Positions 58,400-64,000 of a stretch of DNA of 64,000 bases are shown here, piece after piece. The notes below the pieces were generated by a model. It searched no databases, had not been told where the DNA came from, and was given only the letters and a program-made list of their open reading frames with translations. The first letter of the stretch is position 1; the number at the start of each line of letters is the position of its first letter. The stretch is from positions 38,817,417-38,881,416 of the forward strand of contig OY855904.1 of assembly GCA_963693305.1 (NCBI GenBank), read 5' to 3'. The translations under genes were made by a program, and so were the position numbers. This DNA is from Meandrina meandrites (Eukaryota > Cnidaria > Anthozoa > Scleractinia > Meandrinidae).

Positions 58400-58917
58400 A
58401 CACCAAGACCGAGTTTAGCTTTTGAAGAAATAGCATTTCGAGCAACAGCATGACCCCATTGTCTGTCCTTCCAAGGGATGGCATCAAGTGATTTTACCAT
58501 CTTCCTGTCAGCCTCATTTTTGCACTTGACTTGATCTTTTGAGGGTTTATTTGCACAGACGCTGTATTCAACGTCACGGATCATTGAAACAGCATCTGTT
58601 TTTCCGGTTGGTTTTTCATAGATTTCAAGTATTTTACCTGTATTTTGATCCCATTTTACCTGCTTTTCAAGAGGATTACCTGGACCTGTGTATTTATGAC
58701 CAGGCATCACGAAACCTTTTTTCGGAGCAACTTTGAGAATTGCTTTGTGAATATCAAAACCACCTCCCGATTGCGTATTTTTGATGATTTTAGCCTTGCC
58801 TTTGTGGTATATGGTGCAAGTTGCTTTCTCCATTAGTCGATCATTTTTGGTCTTTTCTATTCGCTTATTGATTGAATCAGTATTTTTTTTACACGTGACA
58901 CAATATGATTTACACAT
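58336..58917 (-). CDS. Zinc-ribbon plus phospholipase A2-like protein, 193 aa
   Basis: The N-terminus (MCKSYCVTCKKNTDS...) is a CxxC zinc-ribbon-like segment shared with the next gene. Residues about 70-150 resemble the parvoviral VP1-type PLA2 domain found in adintoviruses: calcium-loop YTGPGN, then a helix with the second catalytic motif and a Cys/Asp/Lys-rich end. Where the family has His-Asp, this protein has Arg-Asp (MIRDVEYS; Arg codon at 58578-58576), so catalysis is doubtful. The tail is strongly basic (KKKKSKNEKGRRVKK). In parvoviruses this domain helps virions cross endosomal membranes; the role here is inferred. ATG 58917 follows TATATAG. The end overlaps the integrase. Confidence 0.75.
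   Translation of the reverse strand: MCKSYCVTCKKNTDSINKRIEKTKNDRLMEKATCTIYHKGKAKIIKNTQSGGGFDIHKAILKVAPKKGFVMPGHKYTGPGNPLEKQVKWDQNTGKILEIYEKPTGKTDAVSMIRDVEYSVCANKPSKDQVKCKNEADRKMVKSLDAIPWKDRQWGHAVARNAISSKAKLGLGVKKKKSKNEKGRRVKKTGKKN
58390..58399 (-). promoter_or_regulatory. A9 run with A-AAA-AAG before the integrase
   Basis: In the PLA2-like frame the codons read AAA AAA AAG, so A-AAA-AAG (58396-58390) is in the correct register for a -1 slip into the integrase frame. The integrase frame opens only 15 nt upstream of the A-run and has no ATG there. Confidence 0.6.
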
Positions 58918-58939
58918 CTATATACAAATAGATTAGATA

Positions 58940-59377
58940 TTAATCACAATATTCGTTATGCCATTTTCCATTTTTAAACACAACGCGATTGCATGGACTA
59001 GTAGTATCCTTTGGATGAGTCCAGAATTTATTTGAGAATAATCCGGTTTTCGTGTTGAAGGCACCTTTTGCGATGTCTCCACTCCAATACTTTTTGAACA
59101 GATCTTTATCGCCTCCTGTGACAGCCATGATTACAGAAGCAAGATCTTGAGCTTGTTGAAACCCTGGTATCTTATCACCAATCTTTTTGTTAATGGTTTG
59201 TCCAACTCCTAGCCCCTTCGTCTTTTTATTGTCGCTCACAAAACGGGTTTTAGTTATACTACATTCAGAGCATACACAAAGCATCAAAGTTCTGTTATTC
59301 TTTGTTCGTATATATCTTTCACTGTTAGGAACACATTCAGTCTGTTTCTTTTGTTTAACGCAATATGATTTCACCAT
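58940..59377 (-). CDS. Zinc-ribbon protein, 145 aa
   Basis: The N-terminal 50 residues are paralogous to the PLA2-like protein (MVKSYCVKQKKQTEC..., RTKNNRTLM, then CSEC). The first Cys pair is changed from CxxC to CxxQ, although nearby Cys residues (TEC) might substitute. The remainder (QTINKKIGDKIPGFQQAQDL; GGDKDLFKKYWSGD; a C-terminal part with CNRVVF and YCD) does not resemble a known enzyme. ATG 59377 follows TATATATAA. Polintons and adintoviruses often carry such ribbon proteins; function unknown. Confidence 0.6.
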   Translation of the reverse strand: MVKSYCVKQKKQTECVPNSERYIRTKNNRTLMLCVCSECSITKTRFVSDNKKTKGLGVGQTINKKIGDKIPGFQQAQDLASVIMAVTGGDKDLFKKYWSGDIAKGAFNTKTGLFSNKFWTHPKDTTSPCNRVVFKNGKWHNEYCD

Positions 59378-59387
59378 TATATATATG

Positions 59388-59885
59388 TTATATATTTCTG
59401 AAATAATTGCTTATAAAACGTTCATTGTACATTGTATCAGTCCTTGATAATGGCATTAATATATAGTGATACTCTTTATCATACACCAATGCTTGATGCA
59501 AGAAATAAATACAATAATAGCCACAAAGAACTGATTTGATATGTTGATATTGCGTGCTATTATACAAAATTTGTTTTATTCCATCTTTCTCAGCTCTGAT
59601 TTTAAATTCATTGGGGTAAGGCATCCCAAAACTGTCGAAGTACCACAATGTTTCTTTTTTATGACCAGGAACACAGCAAGTCCAATGAGTTCCGACACCA
59701 TCATAGCTGTCTAAATTGATGATACACGGACTATGCCTTTTACCCATGTGTTCATCTCTGCTATATATTCCTTTAATATTGATTTTCAAATACTTACACC
59801 ATCTGATTGGATCAATGTTACTTAGAGGTTTTTTGATGAATTTTGGCTTTCTTACTTTTTTTTGGGTTTCAAGATCTTTTTTTTT
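59388..59885 (-). CDS. Adenain-like cysteine protease
   Basis: This is a maturation protease of the adenovirus/Polinton class (C5-like), expected to cut capsid-associated proteins. Seen: the N-terminal signature PLSNIDPIRWCKYLK, then SRDEHMGKRHSPC, the His in GTHWTCC, the Asp in YFDSFGMP, and Gln/Cys in QHIKSVLCGYYC. The open frame runs from 59915 to the stop at 59388. No ATG occurs before the conserved N-terminus; the first Met is in DEHMGKR, inside the fold. The frame is -1 relative to the upstream gene and overlaps its last 25 codons, where two A-AAA-AAG heptamers occur. A -1 fusion with the basic virion protein is therefore the simplest route. Confidence 0.85.
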   Translation of the reverse strand, partial: KKKDLETQKKVRKPKFIKKPLSNIDPIRWCKYLKINIKGIYSRDEHMGKRHSPCIINLDSYDGVGTHWTCCVPGHKKETLWYFDSFGMPYPNEFKIRAEKDGIKQILYNSTQYQHIKSVLCGYYCIYFLHQALVYDKEYHYILMPLSRTDTMYNERFISNYFRNI

Positions 59886-60343
59886 GGAAGAACCAATCCA
59901 CCAGTTTTCAAGAATTTATTATATTGATCCCAAGAACCAATGAATGGGGGCGACCTGTAAGATAATGCATATCTCTTATTTGGTACTTTGATTTTACCGC
60001 CGTTTTTTTTCGTTGATGAGGTATTAGTTGGTTTCTTCGTTCTATTTGGCCTTGGTGTTATTCGATGCATTGGCATCGGGGAACCGAGGTGAGGGGCTCC
60101 ATGGCCTAGCTTTAATACCTTTCGTATTTGCGTCTTTGATATATTCAAATCGGACCCAACGCCTGCCTTTTTAGCCTTAGTGAGTTTATTGATCTGACGT
60201 TGTGTTAACATCAATGTGTCATTGCCACTTAAATCTTGATTGCTCAAACTCAGTGTTAATGGATTGTTGTTCTTAATTGCTGTTAGTAGCTTTTTGGTCT
60301 GTCCTTCGGACAGATTCACTTTATAAGAGTGATATGTAGTCAT
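59852..60343 (-). CDS. Conserved basic virion protein, 163 aa
   Basis: It begins MTTYHSYKVNLSEGQTKKLL and contains a repeated theme of short strands and basic helices (LTLSLSNQDLSGNDTLMLTQ; KKAGVGSDLNISKTQIRKVL). A Lys/Arg/Pro-rich tail ending LKPKKK follows. The first 90 residues match a protein regularly found beside the protease and capsid genes in adintoviruses, thought to be a core or capsid-associated protein. The PHLGSPMPMH segment might be a protease cut region (inference). The end contains the A-runs that overlap the protease. Confidence 0.7.
   Translation of the reverse strand: MTTYHSYKVNLSEGQTKKLLTAIKNNNPLTLSLSNQDLSGNDTLMLTQRQINKLTKAKKAGVGSDLNISKTQIRKVLKLGHGAPHLGSPMPMHRITPRPNRTKKPTNTSSTKKNGGKIKVPNKRYALSYRSPPFIGSWDQYNKFLKTGGLVLPKKKILKPKKK
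59855..59885 (-). promoter_or_regulatory. Two A-AAA-AAG heptamers before the protease
   Basis: The first (59882-59876) is part of an A9 run. The second (59861-59855) is part of an A8 run and is followed directly by the TAA stop (59854-59852) of the upstream gene. Both are in register for a -1 slip into the protease frame, which has no usable ATG. Confidence 0.6.
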
Positions 60344-60429
60344 TAATTGTATATATTATAAGTTATATAATTCTTGGTTATATAACATATCATAAAAAAT
60401 TTATTAATAGTCTGCCAATGATTTCATTT

Positions 60430-61683
60430 TTAAACTATGGTCAGCTCGTTCCCAATTTTATCAACAATAATCTCTTCTCGATATAGAACGACAGCATGGA
60501 CACTGATTTGATCGGTTGATGGAATATTCAGTTTGTATCTGAATATTAACTGTTTGGGATCACGCGTTATTTTTTCACTTTGATATGTTAAATTAAAGTA
60601 AACAATACTGAATAAAGTATCATAATTGCTTAAATTTAACTGCGTCCCGGTATTGAAATCGTTGCGTCTATGACCATATGCCATTAAATCATTAAAGATA
60701 CGTACTTTCGATTCAATGTCATATTCCACTTCAGGGTAAAATACATTATTTCCATATTCTAATTTACAATTTGATAGCGTGCAGTTAGTGTTATTGGCAT
60801 TTGTTTTAAAAGTATCAAAAAGATAAGGATTTTCCGTGGAGGTATTCATTTTTGCTCTCTGTAAGTATACAAAAACATGCTCGACATTATCGATCGAACT
60901 ATTTATCTGGTAAAAGCCACTAACCAAAGTTGGAGCACTCATTTGATACATTTCTTTCAGATAACTCCATTTGCTAGGTTTGATGTAATTGCTGATAAAC
61001 GATTCAAACATACTATCCTTGGGAATAATTCTTGGGACCCATAGAAGAAATTTATTGACGACGATGCGTCCATTAACAGCACCTCCTGCTTTGTAAATGA
61101 GTTCATCATCATTGGTTAATTGAATATTGATCTCGTTTTGCATTGGAGGCAACATACGATCTTCAAGCTCTTCAAACAGACTGTATCGGTTAAGTGGAAT
61201 CAACACATTTACTTGGTTGTTTCCAACTGTCAGCAGTCTCCGAGCTTCGAAACCAATATTAGTATCAGCAGTTGTACCATCAGTATCGAGGTACCAAAGG
61301 CTGTTTTTAGTAACGGACCTGCTAAAATCATCACTATATTCCAATAAATTTTTGACATTTGTAACGCGATGGATGTTATCACTGTCGTATATAATTTTAC
61401 CAGCTGATTTGACCATCAAATGAGATATTAGACTGTGACTTCCATTAACTAAAGTTATTCGATCAGCACCTCCATAACCAGTTCCGTCGGCAAGCTTCTG
61501 TAGTTTGAACCTTACTTCTAAAAAACCATTATACCAATCAAAAAAACTAGATCGGTCATTCACACTGAACTTATAACCAGTCTTAACTTGATGCTGAGCG
61601 GGACCAGGTAGCCTTATTACATCATCTAATTGAAACCGCGTGAGTTCCATACGCTGAATATTATCGCTACTTCTAAAAGCCAT
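60430..61683 (-). CDS. Major capsid protein (hexon-like, double jelly-roll)
   Basis: 417 residues starting MAFRSSDNIQRMELTRFQLD. It carries the features of Polinton/adintovirus major capsid proteins: RLPGPAQHQVKTGYKFSV, then SSFFDWYNGFLEV, SAGKIIYDSDNIH, NSLWYLDTDG, LIPLNRYSLFEELEDR, a second-barrel region with PYLFDTFKTN and EYDIESKVRIFND, and VHAVVLYREEIIVDKIGNEL at the end. It would form the trimeric capsomers of an icosahedral virion. The ATG is preceded by the TTATGTAA plus TATA-like element. No stop or frameshift is present. Confidence 0.85.
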   Translation of the reverse strand: MAFRSSDNIQRMELTRFQLDDVIRLPGPAQHQVKTGYKFSVNDRSSFFDWYNGFLEVRFKLQKLADGTGYGGADRITLVNGSHSLISHLMVKSAGKIIYDSDNIHRVTNVKNLLEYSDDFSRSVTKNSLWYLDTDGTTADTNIGFEARRLLTVGNNQVNVLIPLNRYSLFEELEDRMLPPMQNEINIQLTNDDELIYKAGGAVNGRIVVNKFLLWVPRIIPKDSMFESFISNYIKPSKWSYLKEMYQMSAPTLVSGFYQINSSIDNVEHVFVYLQRAKMNTSTENPYLFDTFKTNANNTNCTLSNCKLEYGNNVFYPEVEYDIESKVRIFNDLMAYGHRRNDFNTGTQLNLSNYDTLFSIVYFNLTYQSEKITRDPKQLIFRYKLNIPSTDQISVHAVVLYREEIIVDKIGNELTIV

Positions 61684-61696
61684 TTATATTATTAGA

Positions 61697-61704
61697 TTAC
61701 ATAA
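61697..61704 (-). promoter_or_regulatory. TTATGTAA motif before the major capsid gene
   Basis: TTATGTAA on the minus strand, 13 nt before the ATG, with AATATA between. The same arrangement occurs before three neighbouring capsid-module genes. Confidence 0.5.
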
Positions 61705-61707
61705 AAA

Positions 61708-62082
61708 TTAACGACTCGTTCTTCCACTACCAGATATAAGCCTGTTAATAATGGTATTAGCGCTCTCTGTATCTATATTCTTATTGGGTTTTCGAACAGG
61801 ATTCCGCAAAGGCTTGGGTGTTGTTACGGGTCTTTGGTTAATTGCCATAAGTCGTTTCATTATCAAATCTCCAGCCTGTTCTGATGCTTTTTTACCCAGT
61901 CTATCGCCAGCCTGTGAAATTGCCTTTTTTCCAATTGGCTTCACAAATTTTTGGACAACAGACGACGAGATGTTCTTAATCGGTTTGAAAATATTATCGA
62001 CGATAATGCCAGAGCCTTTGTGTTTGTAGACAACTCGGCCTAGTTTTGGATGGTATACACGTTTGAATTCGTACGATCTCAT
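61708..62082 (-). CDS. Small basic protein, 124 aa
   Basis: A Lys/Arg-rich protein, beginning MRSYEFKRVYHPKLGRVVY, with an amphipathic helical centre (VVQKFVKPIGKKAISQAGDR) and a basic Pro-rich linker, then a short C-terminal helix. Its size, charge and place between penton-like and major capsid genes suggest a capsid-internal or DNA-condensing protein, as in adintoviruses. No exact family is claimed. The ATG is 13 nt after TTATGTAA, which itself contains the stop codon of the penton gene. Confidence 0.6.
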   Translation of the reverse strand: MRSYEFKRVYHPKLGRVVYKHKGSGIIVDNIFKPIKNISSSVVQKFVKPIGKKAISQAGDRLGKKASEQAGDLIMKRLMAINQRPVTTPKPLRNPVRKPNKNIDTESANTIINRLISGSGRTSR

Positions 62083-62095
62083 TTATATATATCGC

Positions 62096-62103
62096 TTACA
62101 TAA
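62096..62103 (-). promoter_or_regulatory. TTATGTAA motif overlapping the penton stop codon
   Basis: TTATGTAA supplies the last codon and stop (ATG TAA) of the penton-like gene and lies 13 nt before the next ATG, with ATATATA between. Confidence 0.5.
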
Positions 62104-62854
62104 TTCTTCTCAATATCAAGCTTATCGATACATCAGCACCATTAAGTTTTATCAAACGTCTTTTACCATCGGTAATGTATATTCGAATAGAGCTAATCTG
62201 CTGTTTGTTTATCAAACTGTATGTAACTCGTTTTGGTTCTAAAGTGAAACTAAAGCTAGGCTGTAAAACACTTGTACTAAAACTGTATAAAATGTCGCTT
62301 TCATCACCATCCACCAAACTTGTATTAATTAAATCACAGTGGATATTCAAAATATCAGTATCTTGACTTAGATTCGGCACTCTCACGCCTATATTAACAG
62401 CATCCTTCAATACTTTTTTATCAAAACCAATAAGGTCGTTGAAATTGGAATGCGTTAAATCAAGTTGGTAATTCGTTGCCAATTCAATACTGACCCGGAA
62501 AGTCGTTTGATTAAATTTTAGCTCGATCGGATAGGTTGGAGCGTCATCGTCTCCTGTCTTTGTGATTTCTTTTATATGGTCATCGAAATCTTGATAATTC
62601 CATACACCATTTGCGAATGTGATATCATGCCATGTTGAACCATCATCATCGCTATATTTAATCAGCTGATTATTATAATCTGGATTAACATTGAACCATG
62701 TAAATGACATATTTATAATTCGATTGAGGCCAATTAAATACTCAATGTTACTATCTAGCACGATTGGTTTATTGAATCTAGTCACAAAATTTTCCGGTTT
62801 GTTATTCCCTTGATTTTTAACACTATAAGAGGATAAAACAATTTCTCGTTCCAT
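62096..62854 (-). CDS. Minor capsid (penton-like, single jelly-roll) protein
   Basis: 252 residues starting MEREIVLSSYSVKNQGNNKP. The pattern is that of Polinton penton proteins: an N-terminal FVTRFNKPIVLDSNIEYLIG, a WHDITFANGVWNYQDFDDHI segment, FNDLIGFDKKVL in the middle and a C-terminal IRIYITDGKRRLIKLNG strand pair. It would fill the fivefold vertices. It lies directly upstream of the small basic protein and the major capsid gene. Confidence 0.8.
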   Translation of the reverse strand: MEREIVLSSYSVKNQGNNKPENFVTRFNKPIVLDSNIEYLIGLNRIINMSFTWFNVNPDYNNQLIKYSDDDGSTWHDITFANGVWNYQDFDDHIKEITKTGDDDAPTYPIELKFNQTTFRVSIELATNYQLDLTHSNFNDLIGFDKKVLKDAVNIGVRVPNLSQDTDILNIHCDLINTSLVDGDESDILYSFSTSVLQPSFSFTLEPKRVTYSLINKQQISSIRIYITDGKRRLIKLNGADVSISLILRRIM

Positions 62855-62870
62855 ATATTATATAATATTG

Positions 62871-62878
62871 TTACATAA
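62871..62878 (-). promoter_or_regulatory. TTATGTAA motif before the penton gene
   Basis: TTATGTAA, 16 nt before the ATG at 62854, followed by AATATTATATAATAT. Confidence 0.5.
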
Positions 62879-62879
62879 A

Positions 62880-63887
62880 TCAAATTTTAAAGTACTGATT
62901 ATACAATTTTTTATATTGAGATCTATTGATTGTTGCCATTTTCAATAACGTATCTAATATATTAACACCGGTATTTCTCATCTGAATCGATGTATTGCCA
63001 GCATTTAACGACCCAATAATCAATTCCAATTTATTGAGGAGCTTCTTAGGATCATTAAAAAATATGACATTACCTCCCTGCTGTTTCCGGCCATTGATTC
63101 CCGACCCTTTCATTGTTCCAAATTTATTTTCATAATGTTTAATATATTCATTTAATATTTTTCTTACGTTATCAATCCGTTTATACCTATCTTGTCTATC
63201 AGCATCAGATATATGTCCACTTAGATAATCCTTTGTGATGCTAGCCTTATAACCTTTTAGCTGGTTTCTCTTAAATGAAGCACTTTTCAAAATATTTTTA
63301 AGATAACTTCGAGATTTTTTAGGGGTCATTTCAGGTTGACTTAGAACCATATCAACACTATCATAGTTAGGTAAACCTATATCATCTAACTGTTCTTTTG
63401 TAATATCATCATCATCCATTGCATAATCTGGTACTTCATCGTCATCATATTCAGGTGGAAGCTCCTGATCCTGTGGAAAATATTGGGGATCAACATATAT
63501 CTCTTTATTACCGTCCAAAAGATCCTTCAGAGATTCGTCATATGTCGGAGGTTTTTTCACAATCTGTTTCTCCGACTCAGGTAATACTGGTTGTTCATCA
63601 AATATATCACCCAAATTCATGTCTTCAACATCATCTTCAACACGAATACCGTAATCTGGAACTTCGTTCTTTTTAACTGGTCGCTTTCTCCTTGGAAGCA
63701 TCCTATTAAGATTGCTATCAATCACATCATCTAATTTAGTAGTAACGGGTTTGAATAGCCGTCCAAATGTCTCTTGGTCAGTCTGTTGCCCTATATTATG
63801 TTGTGTAATCAAATCACGGGTATAATTGATTTTATCCCCTAATTGGGTTTTGTTTTTAGCAAGTTCTTTCCATCTAAGTAAACTCAT
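62880..63887 (-). CDS. PPxY-containing virion protein, 335 aa
   Basis: An acidic, largely disordered centre (residues about 75-165) carries two PPxY motifs, PPTY at 113-116 and PPEY at 144-147, and a repeated VPDY (76-79, 152-155). The C-terminal third is basic and helical (RSYLKNILKSASFKRNQLKG ... YNQYFKI), with a GSGINGRKQQGGN stretch that might be a protease site. PPxY motifs recruit WW-domain ubiquitin ligases; adenovirus protein VI uses one in entry. The comparison is by motif and gene order only. ATG 63887 follows a TTATGTAA/TATA element. Confidence 0.6.
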   Translation of the reverse strand: MSLLRWKELAKNKTQLGDKINYTRDLITQHNIGQQTDQETFGRLFKPVTTKLDDVIDSNLNRMLPRRKRPVKKNEVPDYGIRVEDDVEDMNLGDIFDEQPVLPESEKQIVKKPPTYDESLKDLLDGNKEIYVDPQYFPQDQELPPEYDDDEVPDYAMDDDDITKEQLDDIGLPNYDSVDMVLSQPEMTPKKSRSYLKNILKSASFKRNQLKGYKASITKDYLSGHISDADRQDRYKRIDNVRKILNEYIKHYENKFGTMKGSGINGRKQQGGNVIFFNDPKKLLNKLELIIGSLNAGNTSIQMRNTGVNILDTLLKMATINRSQYKKLYNQYFKI

Positions 63888-63906
63888 TTATTGTTATATT
63901 ATTACG

Positions 63907-63914
63907 TTACATAA
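63907..63914 (-). promoter_or_regulatory. TTATGTAA motif before the PPxY gene
   Basis: TTATGTAA, 19 nt before the ATG at 63887, with AATAATATAA between. Confidence 0.5.
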
Positions 63915-63945
63915 AAAATGAAAATCGTATATAAAAATAACATTT

Positions 63946-63987
63946 AACACGGTGTTGAAGACCTAGATCAACACGGTGTTCAACACC
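63946..63987. repeat. Paired AACACGGTGTT palindromes
   Basis: AACACGGTGTT (5-bp arms around a single G) occurs at 63946-63956 and 63970-63980 and is followed by CAACACC. It lies upstream of the first capsid-module gene. It could be a protein-binding site or part of a divergent promoter; the window ends here. Confidence 0.5.
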
Positions 63988-64000
63988 AAAATTATCCATC

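Larger units (their letters stand above)
55863..64000 (-). mobile_element. Polinton/Maverick (adintovirus-like) element, one end
   Basis: A block of closely packed genes, almost all on the minus strand, carries capsid (major and penton-like), adenain-like protease, PLA2-like, chromodomain integrase and basic virion proteins, the toolkit of Polintons/adintoviruses. The DNA polymerase B and packaging ATPase are not in the window and would lie to the right. The left limit is uncertain. A duplicated 110-bp segment at 55863-56235 may be near the terminus, but no terminal inverted repeat can be tested without the other end. The capsid, protease and integrase frames show no internal stops or indels except the -1 overlaps described separately, so the copy is young or active. 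Confidence 0.9.

Overview
The window is eukaryotic nuclear DNA from an animal, most likely an anthozoan cnidarian and probably a stony coral. The grounds are an AT-rich genome full of short inverted-repeat transposons, a single-exon TPR-CHAT gene of the kind expanded in cnidarians, intron-rich animal genes with GT-AG boundaries, and an integrated Polinton/Maverick (adintovirus-like) element. The species cannot be fixed from the sequence alone.

Layout. 1-18 kb is repeat-rich: G-tracts, a 2.3-kb TTAA-bounded element (4439-6779), a decayed PIF/Harbinger pair (Myb-like plus DDE transposase, about 6.9-7.85 kb), several MITEs, a 1.2-kb foldback (11171-12380) and one good orphan exon (14511-14678). 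18.1-37.95 kb holds an ADAM10/Kuzbanian-like membrane metalloprotease gene on the minus strand. Nine exons can be followed from the prodomain (37.9 kb) to the transmembrane exon (18.1-18.36 kb). One intron (30381-31330) has AT-AC ends and a near-perfect U12-type donor. The Met-turn exon was not found. The large introns carry a 2.3-kb tandem duplication, MITEs with clear target duplications, and a 59-bp minisatellite. 38-48 kb is again repeats: a Penelope GIY-YIG remnant, nested foldbacks, and a segmental duplication whose two copies carry reciprocal insertions. 48.3-52.6 kb holds a TPR-CHAT gene on the plus strand. Its reading frame is broken once, by a TGA that sits in the strong readthrough context UGA-CUA-G exactly between the TPR array and the CHAT protease half. 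52.6-55.8 kb shows no gene.

From about 55.9 kb to the right edge lies one end of a Polinton/adintovirus-like element, almost entirely on the minus strand. In transcription order it has a PPxY-containing protein, a penton-like minor capsid protein, a small basic protein, a double-jelly-roll-type major capsid protein, a basic virion protein, an adenain-like cysteine protease, a zinc-ribbon protein, a zinc-ribbon plus PLA2-like protein, a chromodomain integrase and small accessory proteins. The polymerase and packaging ATPase expected of this class are not in the window and would lie to the right. Two features stand out. Both the protease and the integrase lack an AUG for their conserved N-terminal parts; each lies in the -1 frame of the gene before it, and each overlap contains a nine-A run with the slippery heptamer A-AAA-AAG. 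Four capsid-module genes share a TTATGTAA plus TATA-like element 13-19 nt before their start codons.

Main candidates for something undescribed: (1) stop-codon readthrough as a switch between a TPR-only and a TPR-CHAT protein; (2) repeated -1 recoding in a Polinton; (3) the AT-AC intron in an ADAM10-like gene.
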